Assembly (NCBI RefSeq): GCF_007970665.1 | Contig: NZ_CP042430.1 | Coordinates: 124,001-188,000 of the forward strand | DNA: 64,000 nucleotides | From: Baekduia soli | Lineage (GTDB): Bacteria > Actinomycetota > Thermoleophilia > Solirubrobacterales > Solirubrobacteraceae | Direction: 5' to 3' | Part shown: positions 28,662 through 36,236 of the stretch, piece by piece | Layout: each line of letters opens with the position of its first letter | Position numbering within the stretch: position 1 is the first letter of the stretch | Program-made: the position numbers and the translations under genes | Notes under the pieces: generated by a model | Told to the model about the DNA's origin: nothing | Seen by the model: only the letters and a program-made list of their open reading frames with translations | The model's database searches: none

Positions 28662-29403
28662 CCGCCCGCGCGCAGATCACCATCTCGTAGTCGGGGTCGT
28701 GGGGGTCCAGCAGCGCGGGGTCCAGCTCGGCGGCCGGGATCCCGTACAGGAACGCCGCGCAGGCGGCGACCGTGCCCTGGGCGGAGACCTCGACGTGCTC
28801 TGCCCCGAAGCGCTCGCCGAGCAGGCGCGCCACCGCGCGCCACGTGAAGCGCCAGTGGTCGGGGAACGTCTCGCCGTCGGGCTCGGCCTGGTGGGAGATG
28901 CCCGGCACGGTGAGCAACAGCACGCCGCCCGGGGCCAGCGCGGCGTGGGCGGTGTCCAGGGCGCCGCGCAGGTCGTAGGTGATGGAGATCGTCTGGGTCA
29001 GCACGAAGCAGTCGTAGGCGCCGCGCGGCACGCCCTCGCCTGTCTCGAGGTCGGCGCGGATCGTCGCCGCCGCGTTGGCCGGGTCGAGGTCCAGGACGTC
29101 GGACCGCGTGACTGCGGTCCCGCCGAAGCGGCGGGTGTAGGTCGCGTCGAGGACCTCGAGGACGCGCCCGCGGACGTCGCCGGAGCGCCCCTGGAGGAAG
29201 CGCTCGATGTAGAAGCGGTCGACGGGACGCCCGACGCGCAGGCCGTAGCGGCGGTGCACGGGCGCCGCGGGCAGCCGCGGCCGTTCCCGCTCATGGCGCA
29301 CCGACCCGGGCGCCGCGCGGGCCAGGGCGCCCTCGGCCGCGCGCCACAGCGCGGCGTAGGCGCGGCCGAGGACGAAGCGGAGGCGGCGCGCCGTCGCGGT
29401 CAT
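28651..29403 (-). CDS. SAM-dependent methyltransferase
   Basis: A 250-residue protein. Motif I is weak (RVLEVLDATYTRRFGG), but the later parts fit class I methyltransferases found in glycan loci: VTRSDVLDLDPANA, YDCFVLTQTISITYDL, GALDTAHAALAPGGVLLLTV and a C-terminal FTWRAVARLLGERFG block. ATG 29403 has TAGGGT 9 nt upstream. Residues 1-40 are basic and helical. It is convergent with the MOSC gene and divergent from an exported protein gene 79 bp away. Confidence 0.75.
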   Translation of the reverse strand: MTATARRLRFVLGRAYAALWRAAEGALARAAPGSVRHERERPRLPAAPVHRRYGLRVGRPVDRFYIERFLQGRSGDVRGRVLEVLDATYTRRFGGTAVTRSDVLDLDPANAAATIRADLETGEGVPRGAYDCFVLTQTISITYDLRGALDTAHAALAPGGVLLLTVPGISHQAEPDGETFPDHWRFTWRAVARLLGERFGAEHVEVSAQGTVAACAAFLYGIPAAELDPALLDPHDPDYEMVICARAVRT

Positions 29404-29412
29404 GTACGGGCA

Positions 29413-29418
29413 ACCCTA
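29413..29418 (-). promoter_or_regulatory. -10 element of the methyltransferase gene
   Basis: TAGGGT on the minus strand, 9 nt before ATG 29403. Confidence 0.55.
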
Positions 29419-29482
29419 CGCCGCGCCCGCCCCAGGGGATCCCCTGATGCGGGGGCAGGGGCCGCACCGCAGGATGGCGCCC

Positions 29483-30262
29483 ATGCCCCTGCACCCCTCC
29501 CTCCCCGCCCGCTCCGCCGCCGCCGCGCTCGCCCTGCTCGCCGCCGGCGGCGCGGCCACCGCGACCTCCGCCCAGGCCCGGACCGCCCATCGCCCGCTGG
29601 CCGAGGCCACCTACGACGTCGTCGTGCGCGCCACGATGGACGAGACCTGGAGCTTCGACGAGCAGTCTTCGATCGCGTGCCTGCCCGGGCAGTGCACCGT
29701 GGAGACCAAGGGCTCGGGCGCGGCGCACATCGCGCTGAAGTCCAAGCCGACGCGCTGGCTGGTCATGCGCGGCTTCAACGGCCGCCCGCCGCAGATCAAC
29801 GTCGGCACCGGCGAGGGCGCGCAGGCGACGGGTCCCTACCTGCGCACCGGCGAGCTGTCCACCGTCCACGGGGGCGAGTGGGCCGCGGCCAACCCGCCCG
29901 AGGTCAGCCCCGCCCAGGGGTGCGGCAACCGGCCGCTGACGGTGGACTTCAACCTGTACTTCACGCGGCGCAACGTGCTGGCGCCGAGCGCCTCGGCCGA
30001 CACCATGCGCGACGACTGCCCCGACGGCCCGAACACCGGCCTGGAGTGGGACGGCGGGGACGCGCCGTCGCTGGGTGACGTCGAGCTGGCGACCTCGCAG
30101 ACGCGGTTCCTCAAGGCCCGGTCGTTCACCGTCCGCGGGACGAAGAGCTGGCACGCCTCGGTCGCACCGCCGACGGGCTCCTACACGCTGCGCACCGGCG
30201 AGAAGAAGGTGACCTGGAGCTGGGAGGTCACGTTCAACATGAAGAAGAAGGGTCGCCGCTAG
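29483..30262 (+). CDS. exported hypothetical protein
   Basis: A 259-residue protein with a signal peptide (RSAAAALALLAAGGAATA, cleavage likely after SAQA, ~residue 35). The mature part is rich in beta strands: TYDVVVRATMDETWSF, HIALKSKPTRWLVM, VTWSWEVTFNMKKKGRR at the end. Four cysteines (IACLPGQC, QGCGN, DDCPDG) could make two disulfides. No family is recognised. ATG 29483 has AGGA 9-12 nt upstream; ATG 29474, three codons earlier, is the alternative. Confidence 0.65.
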   Translation: MPLHPSLPARSAAAALALLAAGGAATATSAQARTAHRPLAEATYDVVVRATMDETWSFDEQSSIACLPGQCTVETKGSGAAHIALKSKPTRWLVMRGFNGRPPQINVGTGEGAQATGPYLRTGELSTVHGGEWAAANPPEVSPAQGCGNRPLTVDFNLYFTRRNVLAPSASADTMRDDCPDGPNTGLEWDGGDAPSLGDVELATSQTRFLKARSFTVRGTKSWHASVAPPTGSYTLRTGEKKVTWSWEVTFNMKKKGRR

Positions 30263-30278
30263 GGGCCCCGCGCACCGG

Positions 30279-30284
30279 TAGCGT
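30279..30284 (+). promoter_or_regulatory. -10 element of rmlC
   Basis: TAGCGT, 8 nt before GTG 30293. Confidence 0.55.
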
Positions 30285-30292
30285 CCCCGCCC

Positions 30293-30862
30293 GTGCCCTT
30301 CGAGCTCATCGACGTGACCCTCGACGGCCCCAGGCTCCTGCAGCCCAGGGTCTTCGGCGACGACCGCGGCTTCTTCGTGGAGACCTACCGCCGCAGCGAC
30401 CTCATGGCCCTGGGCATCCAGGAGGAGATGGTGCAGGACAACCACTCCCGGTCGGCGCGTGGTGTCCTGCGGGGCCTGCACTTCACCGTCGGGCGCGGCG
30501 CGGGCAAGCTCGTGCGCTGCGCCCGCGGCGAGGTCTACGACGTGCTCGTCGACCTGCGCCGCGGCTCGCCGAGCTACGGCGCGTGGGAGGGCTACACGCT
30601 GACCGACGAGAACCTGCGGATCCTCTACGCGCCGCCGGGCTTCGCCCACGGCTTCTGCGTGGTGTCCGAGGTCGCCGACGTGGTGTACAAGCTCGACGCC
30701 TACTACGACCCGGCCACCGAGCGCGAGATCGCCTTCGACGACCCCGCGCTGGGCGTCGCCTGGCCTATGCCCGCCGGCGAGCTCCAGGTGTCCCAGCGCG
30801 ATCGCGACGCGCCCGCGCTGGCCGAGATCGCCGACGAGCTGCCGTTCCGGTACGCGGGCTGA
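30293..30862 (+). CDS. rmlC: dTDP-4-dehydrorhamnose 3,5-epimerase
   Basis: A 189-residue cupin-fold epimerase of the dTDP-L-rhamnose pathway. It has LLQPRVFGDDRGFFVETY, QDNHSRSARGVLRGLHF with the catalytic His in RGLHF (~residue 64), KLVRCARGEVYDVLVDLR, and APPGFAHGFCV near residue 123. It converts dTDP-4-keto-6-deoxyglucose to the L-lyxo form. The length and motifs are normal. GTG 30293 has TAGCGT 8 nt upstream. The other rhamnose genes (rmlA, rmlB, rmlD) are not in the window; the nearby WsaF-like transferase at 21067 is a plausible user of the product. Confidence 0.92.
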   Translation: MPFELIDVTLDGPRLLQPRVFGDDRGFFVETYRRSDLMALGIQEEMVQDNHSRSARGVLRGLHFTVGRGAGKLVRCARGEVYDVLVDLRRGSPSYGAWEGYTLTDENLRILYAPPGFAHGFCVVSEVADVVYKLDAYYDPATEREIAFDDPALGVAWPMPAGELQVSQRDRDAPALAEIADELPFRYAG

Positions 30863-30892
30863 GGGCGGGCGCCGGGTCCGGGGCGCCATCGC

Positions 30893-30898
30893 TACGGT
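30893..30898 (+). promoter_or_regulatory. -10 element of the FKBP gene
   Basis: TACGGT, 7 nt before ATG 30906. Confidence 0.55.
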
Positions 30899-30905
30899 TC
30901 CCGCC

Positions 30906-31286
30906 ATGGCCAGTCCCGAGAAGCCCCAGGTCGACGTCCCGTCCGACCAGCCGCCGTCCTACCAGCTCGAGCTCGACGACATCACGGTCGGAGACGGCGA
31001 CGAGGCCGTCGCCGGCAAGATCGTCGAGGTCCACTACGTCGGCGTGTCGTGGGCGACGGGCAAGCAGTTCGACGCCTCCTGGGACCGCGGCGACACCTTC
31101 AAGTTCGGCCTCGGCAAGGGCCAGGTCATCCCGGGCTGGGACCAGGGCGTGGCCGGCATGAAGGTCGGCGGCCGCCGCCGCATCACGATCCCGCCGCAGC
31201 TGGCCTACGGCAAGCGCGGCGCGGGCGGGGTCATCGGTCCCGACGAGACGCTCGTCTTCGTCGTGGACCTCGTCGGCGTGCGCTGA
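30906..31286 (+). CDS. FKBP-type peptidyl-prolyl isomerase
   Basis: A 126-residue cytoplasmic PPIase with a single FKBP domain (~residues 35-126). Visible are VEVHYVGVSWATGKQFDASW, FKFGLGKGQVIPGWDQGVAG, MKVGGRRRITIPPQLAYG and the closing strand TLVFVVDLVGVR. Nearly all active-site aromatics and the conserved Val-Ile-Pro-Gly-Trp are present. No signal peptide is seen. It helps proline-limited folding. It has its own leaderless-type promoter and is not obviously linked to its neighbours. Confidence 0.93.
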   Translation: MASPEKPQVDVPSDQPPSYQLELDDITVGDGDEAVAGKIVEVHYVGVSWATGKQFDASWDRGDTFKFGLGKGQVIPGWDQGVAGMKVGGRRRITIPPQLAYGKRGAGGVIGPDETLVFVVDLVGVR

Positions 31287-31372
31287 GGGACGGACCCTGT
31301 AGGTCTTGATCTGCGCGGCGTCCTGCCGCGAGACTGCGCACGGGAGGCGCTCCGACGACAGGAGACGCTGCC

Positions 31373-31783
31373 ATGCCGAGCCCGCAGGCCATGCTGACCC
31401 AGGCCGTGGACCGCTGGAACGCCGGCGACCTCGACGGCTACCTCGAGCTCTACGACGAGCGCATCGCCCTCTACGGGTATGCGCCCCAGCCCCTGGACCG
31501 CACCGAGGTCCGGGCGTTCTACGAGGCCATCTTCAGCGCGTTCGACGCCCCGACGCTCGTCTTCCACGAGACGCTCTGGGACGGCGACGCCTGCAGCGTG
31601 CGCTTCACGATGTCCGGCCGCCATGTCGGGGAGTTCATGGGCGTGCCGGCGACGGGGACCGCGATCGCCCTGGACGGCATCACGGTCCTGCACTTCGACG
31701 GCGGACGGGTGGTCGAGCGCCACTCCCAGGCCGACATGCTCGGCCTGCTGGTCCAGATCGGCGCGGTGCCCGCCCCGGCCTGA
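31373..31783 (+). CDS. SnoaL-like/NTF2-fold protein
   Basis: A 136-residue protein with the cone-shaped NTF2/SnoaL fold: LTQAVDRWNAGDLDGYLELY, VRAFYEAIFSAFDAPTLVFH, CSVRFTMSGRHVGEFMG, and ITVLHFDGGRVVERHSQADM. This is the ester-cyclase/SnoaL-like subgroup; ligands vary widely. AGGAG lies 10 nt before ATG 31373, making it one of the few clearly leadered genes here. Its stop codon TGA is exactly the loop of an 11-bp hairpin. Confidence 0.82.
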   Translation: MPSPQAMLTQAVDRWNAGDLDGYLELYDERIALYGYAPQPLDRTEVRAFYEAIFSAFDAPTLVFHETLWDGDACSVRFTMSGRHVGEFMGVPATGTAIALDGITVLHFDGGRVVERHSQADMLGLLVQIGAVPAPA

Positions 31784-31794
31784 GGCCGGGGCGG
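31770..31794 (+). terminator. hairpin with the stop codon as its loop
   Basis: CCGCCCCGGCC (31770-31780), loop TGA (the stop codon of the SnoaL-like gene), then the perfect complement GGCCGGGGCGG (31784-31794). It lies between convergent genes 26 bp apart and probably ends transcription. No T-run follows. Confidence 0.55.
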
Positions 31795-31809
31795 CAACGC
31801 ACGGCGGGC

Positions 31810-32235
31810 TCAGCCCGCCAGCGACGCGTCCAGCGTGATCTCGGGCACGCCCGCCAGCGCCTTGCTGACCGGGCAGCCCTCCTTGGCGGCCTTGGCGTGC
31901 TCGGCGAAGCCCGCCTCGTCGAGGCCGGGCACGCGCCCGACCGTCGTCAGCGCAATCTTCGTGATCGTCGGCGCGCCGTCGACGAGCTGCAGGGTCACCA
32001 CGGCCTCGGTGTCCACGGAGTCCGGCGGCGTGCCGGCCTCGGCCAGCATGTTCGACAGGGCCATGGAGAAGCAGGCGGCGTGCGCGGCGCCGATGAGCTG
32101 CTCGGGGTTGGCGCCGGGACCGTCCTCGAAGCGCGACTTGAACGAGTAGTCGCCCTTGATGCTGTCGCCGGCGACGAACGTGCCGCTACCGCCCTTCAGG
32201 TCGCCCTTCCACTGCGCGGTGCCCTTCGAAGGCAT
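31810..32235 (-). CDS. OsmC/Ohr family peroxiredoxin
   Basis: A 141-residue OsmC-type thiol peroxidase that reduces organic hydroperoxides. Both catalytic cysteines are visible: HAACFSMALSNML (~residue 55) and KEGCPVSKALAG (~residue 121). The N-terminal strand KGTAQWKGDLKGGSGTF and TVGRVPGLDEAGFAEHA fit the OsmC rather than the Ohr subgroup. ATG 32235 has GGAG about 10 nt upstream. It is convergent with the SnoaL-like gene across the hairpin at 31770-31794. Confidence 0.9.
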   Translation of the reverse strand: MPSKGTAQWKGDLKGGSGTFVAGDSIKGDYSFKSRFEDGPGANPEQLIGAAHAACFSMALSNMLAEAGTPPDSVDTEAVVTLQLVDGAPTITKIALTTVGRVPGLDEAGFAEHAKAAKEGCPVSKALAGVPEITLDASLAG

Positions 32236-32534
32236 GTGATGCGTCTCCTTGGTCGTGGGGGGAAGTCGTCCCCGGTTTCTGCCCTGCGAGCCTGCGGTCC
32301 ACGCACAGCGAGCGCCGGGCTCGCCCGAGCGGCCGTCGGCGGTCCATGACACCGATCGTGTCGAGGTCCAAGGTCGGCGCGCTCCCCCAACTCGCCGAAA
32401 GCCCCACCGGGGGCTGCAGCAAGCGCTCGATGAAGCGGTCACCCGGCGTGCCCCGGCCGCAGCGCAGCGTGGCGGTGTCCGAGGGCGAAGCGCCGCTGCA
32501 GATCCACGCCGTCATCACGCGCTCACGGTCACGA
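32236..32534. other. gene-free 300-bp boundary before the polysaccharide module
   Basis: No supported gene lies here. The stretch separates the OsmC gene from the lower-GC module. Open frames crossing it have no family character and run on as shadows of the GT2 gene. One small palindrome GACAC-N5-GTGTC occurs at 32348-32362. It may hold the OsmC promoter, but no good TANNNT element was placed. Confidence 0.5.
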
Positions 32535-33557
32535 CTACTGCCTCCAGCCCTCTCGGTCGAGCATCCGCGGCTTCAGCCGCCCCCTGATGACCCCTGTGGC
32601 GTAGACGGCCAGCGTGATCCAGCACGCCGCGACGTGCCAGGCCCACGCCGCCGCATCGGGAGCCTGACGGTGCCCGCGCACCGCGTCGCTCACGATCGGG
32701 ACCACGAGCGCCGTCGACACCGCGAAGTCAACCATCCCGCGCGTTCGGCGTTTCCCCGTCCACGGGTAGGAACGGTCGCCCTCGCGCTCGAAGTAGAAGA
32801 AGTCGTCGACCCGTCGTCGCGTCTTCGTCCGGTAGCGCGCCGCGCTGTCGCAGAACAGGTGGACGACACCCACATCGGGCCGGGCCATGATCCGCCGGCC
32901 GGCCTGTACCAGATCATGGACGTAGTCGAGGTCGAAGAGATAGTCGCCCACCGGCACAATGTCGTACGCCGCACGGCGGATCATGAACCCGTTCGCGCCC
33001 AGGACAGGGACCCAGCGGGGATCAAGCTCGACGCGCTGCCAACCGTTGCGGGGCTCGGCCCGGTGCGGATAGTCGGTCCAGCGACCCGTCAGCCGCGAGT
33101 CGCGCGCATAGTTGCCCGTGTAGAGCGTGAGCGGGTCGCCTGCCCCGAGCAGTGCGTGCCAGCGGTTGATGAAATGGTCGGAGCTCCGATAGGCGAAGCG
33201 GGCCGGCTCGGCGCAGAAGACGTCGGGGTCCTCGACGAACGGGACGACCATGCGAGCCAGCCAGTCCCTGCCGACCAGCACGTTGTCGGAGTCCAACAGG
33301 AGCACGAGGTCGCCCCGAGCAGCGGCGACGCCGACCGCCTTGCCGGCCTCGCCTGACTTCAAGGGATTGGGGACCACACGGCCCCGGAAGGCGCTGACGA
33401 TCTCCAGCGTGCGATCGGTCGAGCCGGCGTCGGGGACGATCAGCTCGACTTCGCCCGGGTAGTGCTGGTCGCGCAGGGCGGTCAGGCACTCCTCGAGATG
33501 GCGTTCGGCGTTCAGCGTCGGCATCACGACGCTGACCATGGGCCACGTCTCAGACAT
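32535..33557 (-). CDS. GT2 glycosyltransferase with C-terminal membrane segment
   Basis: A 340-residue GT-A enzyme. The first strand VSVVMPTLNAERHLEECLTA, IVPDAGSTDRTL and the metal-binding LLLDSDNVLVG are typical of GT2, with ARFAYRSSDHFINRW and GANGFMIRRAAYDIV further on. Two hydrophobic stretches near the C-terminus (VSTALVVPIVSDAV and AAWAWHVAACWITLAVYATG) would tie it to the membrane. ATG 33557 was chosen because it begins the family; upstream in-frame residues belong to the overlapping GT4 gene's shadow. It overlaps the GT4 stop by 8 nt. Base composition is clearly less GC-rich than in neighbouring regions. Confidence 0.85.
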   Translation of the reverse strand: MSETWPMVSVVMPTLNAERHLEECLTALRDQHYPGEVELIVPDAGSTDRTLEIVSAFRGRVVPNPLKSGEAGKAVGVAAARGDLVLLLDSDNVLVGRDWLARMVVPFVEDPDVFCAEPARFAYRSSDHFINRWHALLGAGDPLTLYTGNYARDSRLTGRWTDYPHRAEPRNGWQRVELDPRWVPVLGANGFMIRRAAYDIVPVGDYLFDLDYVHDLVQAGRRIMARPDVGVVHLFCDSAARYRTKTRRRVDDFFYFEREGDRSYPWTGKRRTRGMVDFAVSTALVVPIVSDAVRGHRQAPDAAAWAWHVAACWITLAVYATGVIRGRLKPRMLDREGWRQ

Positions 33558-34644
33558 CGAGCGCCTGGAGGAACGCATCCGTGGTGGCCTCGTAGGACAG
33601 GGCTCGTGTCCGTTCCCAGGCCTCTCTCCGGAACACCTCATAGGACGCCGGGGCGTCCCGCAACGCGACGAGACGCTCGGCCAAGGCGTGCACGTCACCT
33701 CGCGCCGCCAGCATCCGCTCGTCGCCGATCGAGTCCCGCACGCCGGGCACGTCGTATCCGATCGACGGCGTGCCCAGCCCGGCGGCCTCGGTTACGGTCA
33801 GGCCCCAGCCCTCCCGCCGGGAACAGAACACGTGGACATGGGCGGCAGCCATGAGCTCGTGCTTGCGCGCCTCCTCGACGCGCCCGTGGAAGGTCACATC
33901 GCGCAGTCCCAGCCGCATCACCTCGGCCTCGAGGCGCTCGCGATAGGCCGGCGCGCCGGTGCCGACCACATCGAGTCGCGCGGTGGGCTCGCGCCGCTGC
34001 AGAACCGCGAATGCCCGCACCGCATCCTCTACGTGCTTGGCCGGCTCGAGCCGACCGACCACGATGACCCGGAACGGACCGGGCTTCGGATCGAGCGTCT
34101 CCAGCGAAGAGAAGGTGTTGGCCATCGGGATGATGCTGATCGCATCAGCGGATAGCCCCAGCCCCACGAGCTCGTCGCGGGTGGACCGTGAGATCGTGAT
34201 CGCCCTGGTGCGGCGATACAGCTTGAGGTACCGCGGTTCGGCCAGGTAGCCCACCGGCGCGACGACCTTGAACAGGCCGGGCGTCTGGCGCCACCAGAAC
34301 TCGCGGGCGGTCTGGAAGATCAACATCCGTCGCTGCTCGGCCGGCAGGTACAGCGGCGTGAAGAACGGGATGGTGTTGATCTGGTCCACCACGACGTCGA
34401 AGTCGTTGCGCCTCGTGCGCAGCCAGTTCCAGGCACGCAGGTGGACCGACCACTGTGCTCCCTGACGGACCATCTGCACACCGTCGATCGACTCACGCGA
34501 CACGGCCCCGGGCCACATCGCCGAGAACCAGGTCACCTGGTGTCCGTTGGCGACCAGACGCCGTAGCACCTCCTGCGTCAGGTTCTCCGCGCCGCCGCCC
34601 TGAGGATGCCCGGGCGAGCGCCAACTCAGCATGAGGAGCCTCAT
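33550..34644 (-). CDS. GT4 glycosyltransferase
   Basis: A 364-residue GT-B enzyme. The start RLLMLSWRSPGHPQGGGAEN has the Gly-rich GT4 N-loop; RAITISRSTRDELVGLGL follows. The C-domain contains RVIVVGRLEPAKHVEDAVRA, VTFHGRVEEARKHELMAAA and SRREGWGLTVTEAAGLGTP with the conserved EX7E-type glutamates. ATG 34644 overlaps the stop of the small upstream gene as ATGA, so translation is coupled; a GTG 15 nt upstream is less likely. It lies in the minus-strand unit epimerase - 78-aa protein - GT4 - GT2. Confidence 0.88.
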   Translation of the reverse strand: MRLLMLSWRSPGHPQGGGAENLTQEVLRRLVANGHQVTWFSAMWPGAVSRESIDGVQMVRQGAQWSVHLRAWNWLRTRRNDFDVVVDQINTIPFFTPLYLPAEQRRMLIFQTAREFWWRQTPGLFKVVAPVGYLAEPRYLKLYRRTRAITISRSTRDELVGLGLSADAISIIPMANTFSSLETLDPKPGPFRVIVVGRLEPAKHVEDAVRAFAVLQRREPTARLDVVGTGAPAYRERLEAEVMRLGLRDVTFHGRVEEARKHELMAAAHVHVFCSRREGWGLTVTEAAGLGTPSIGYDVPGVRDSIGDERMLAARGDVHALAERLVALRDAPASYEVFRREAWERTRALSYEATTDAFLQALDV

Positions 34645-34877
34645 GCCGATGGCGGACACAGAGGAGACACCGTGTCAGGGTCCCGATGCGTGGTCGGGCG
34701 GCTGACGATCAGCTCGAAGCCGTGCCCTGCGGACCCCAGCTCCTCGTGGTCGAGGTCGAGCGACGTGCACCAGCGCTCGTGCGGTGCGGGGTACGCGCTC
34801 AGGACGATCTCGTGGCGCTCCAGCAGCCGCTCGTTGGTCGCGACCTGATGATGGGACTCGGTGTGGACGTTGCTCAC
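34641..34877 (-). CDS. small hypothetical protein coupled to the GT4 gene
   Basis: A 78-residue protein starting at GTG 34877 behind a strong ribosome binding site (GAGGAGG ending 5 nt upstream). Its middle, VATNERLLERHEIVLSAYPA and SLDLDHEELGSAGHGFELIV, looks like a compact alpha/beta peptide; the tail PDTVSPLCPPSA is probably disordered. It ends in ATGA, coupling it to the GT4 start. No family is recognised. The 196 bp upstream (34878-35073) shows no further gene. Confidence 0.6.
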   Translation of the reverse strand: MSNVHTESHHQVATNERLLERHEIVLSAYPAPHERWCTSLDLDHEELGSAGHGFELIVSRPTTHRDPDTVSPLCPPSA

Positions 34878-35073
34878 GGGGCCTCCTCTGCTCTTGGACG
34901 CCTCGCATCCCCGGCAGCTGTGTGTGGATTCGGCCGGGAGGGTTCGCGCCGGCGGGCGGCCGGATACGGTACCGCTCGTGCCCTTCAGGCCATCGAAACT
35001 CGCCTCGACGGCGGCGCCTCCTCCAGCCCGTGCATGACCTCGAGGTGTCGGCTCGCGATCCGCGAGCGCCCCC

Positions 35074-36156
35074 TCACCTGAGCTGAGCCGCTGACGTCCA
35101 CGCCTCGGCGTTGGACGCATGGATGTCACGGAGGACATCTTCGATTCCGAATGTCAGGCGCCATTCGGGATAGTCCGCCCGGAAATCGTCGAGATCCGAG
35201 ACGTACCACTGGTGATCACCAACGCGCGCCTGGTCGCTGAGCGCGTAGGCGAGCTCGCGCCCGCTGATGCGCTGACACAGGTCGATGGCCTCGAGCACCG
35301 ACACGTTGGACTCGCGGCCTCCACCCAGGTTGTAGACGGCGGCGGGCCGCGGAGCTCGGTGAAACGCATGGAACGCGCGGACGACGTCGTGCGCGTGGAT
35401 GTTGTCCCGTACCTGCTTGCCCTTGTACCCGAAGATGGTGTACGGCTGCTCCGTGACGGTGCAGCGCATGAGGTAGGCCAGGAAGCCGTGCAGCTGCGCG
35501 CCCGCGTGCTGCGGGCCGGTGAGACACCCCCCACGGAAGCAGACGGTGGGCATGCCGAAGTAGCGGCCATACTCCTGCACGAGTACATCGGCGGCCACCT
35601 TGGAGGCACCGAAGACCGAGTGTGTCGACTGATCGATGCTCATAGACGTCGGGATGCCGCCGAAGAACTCATGGTCCTCGGGCAGCTCCCAGCGACGTTC
35701 GAGCTCGACGAGCGGCAGGAGGTTCGGGCGATCGCCGTAGACCTTGTTGGTCGAGCAGAAGATGAACGTGGCCGCCGGGCACGCGCGCCGCGCCGCGTCG
35801 AGCAGGTTGAGCGTGCCGACGGCGTTGACGCCGAAGTCGGTGTGGGGCTCGCGGGCCGCCCAATCATGGGAGGGCTGGGCGGCACAGTGGACGACGAGCT
35901 CGATCCGCCCGCCGTACTCCGCGAACAACCGCTCCACACCGTCGCGGTCGCGGATGTCGAGGTCGACGGCGCGGAAGCCCTCGCCCAGCTCGGCGGTGAG
36001 ACGCAACGACGTCGGGCGAGTCGAGGCCTCCTCACCGAAGAAGTACGCCCGCAGGTCGTTGTCGACCCCCACGACGTCATAGCCCTGCTCGGTGAAATAG
36101 CGGGCGGACTCACTGCCGATGAGGCCGCCGGAACCGGTCACGATCGCGATCGACAC
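35074..36156 (-). CDS. NAD-dependent epimerase, CDP-paratose 2-epimerase-like
   Basis: A 360-residue extended short-chain dehydrogenase acting on sugar nucleotides. The Rossmann motif is [19 protein letters not shown], followed by [41 protein letters not shown] and [18 protein letters not shown]. The latter with [14 protein letters not shown] and HGFLAYLMR points to the CDP-paratose/tyvelose epimerase group. In the usual YxxxK dyad the Tyr position is Phe (FGASK), as I recall for this subgroup. GTG 36156 precedes the fold closely; GTG 36210, 12 nt after the minus-strand TACCGT, would add a basic 18-residue extension and fits the leaderless pattern, so the start is uncertain. Confidence 0.85.
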   Translation of the reverse strand: MSIAIVTGSGGLIGSESARYFTEQGYDVVGVDNDLRAYFFGEEASTRPTSLRLTAELGEGFRAVDLDIRDRDGVERLFAEYGGRIELVVHCAAQPSHDWAAREPHTDFGVNAVGTLNLLDAARRACPAATFIFCSTNKVYGDRPNLLPLVELERRWELPEDHEFFGGIPTSMSIDQSTHSVFGASKVAADVLVQEYGRYFGMPTVCFRGGCLTGPQHAGAQLHGFLAYLMRCTVTEQPYTIFGYKGKQVRDNIHAHDVVRAFHAFHRAPRPAAVYNLGGGRESNVSVLEAIDLCQRISGRELAYALSDQARVGDHQWYVSDLDDFRADYPEWRLTFGIEDVLRDIHASNAEAWTSAAQLR

Positions 36157-36221
36157 AGATCCCGGAACATATCGCCTCCCCTTCCGAGGGCGGCGACGCA
36201 ACTGGCGCACGACCCGGCCGT

Positions 36222-36228
36222 TACGGTA
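36222..36228. promoter_or_regulatory. bidirectional promoter core TACGGTA
   Basis: TACGGT on the plus strand ends 9 nt before GTG 36237; TACCGT on the minus strand reads towards the epimerase (12 nt to GTG 36210, 66 nt to GTG 36156). Third TA-N3-TA core at a head-to-head pair. Confidence 0.55.
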
Positions 36229-36236
36229 GATGACTC

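Noticed and set aside
32348-32362. GACAC-N5-GTGTC palindrome resembling the TetR operator core
   Set aside because: The spacer is five bases instead of one and the CTTG/CAAG outer arms are missing, so it is not the same operator.
32346-33356. A 336-codon plus-strand open frame covering the gene-free boundary and the GT2 gene
   Set aside because: Most of it is antisense to a GT2 gene with intact motifs. The remaining part has no family character.
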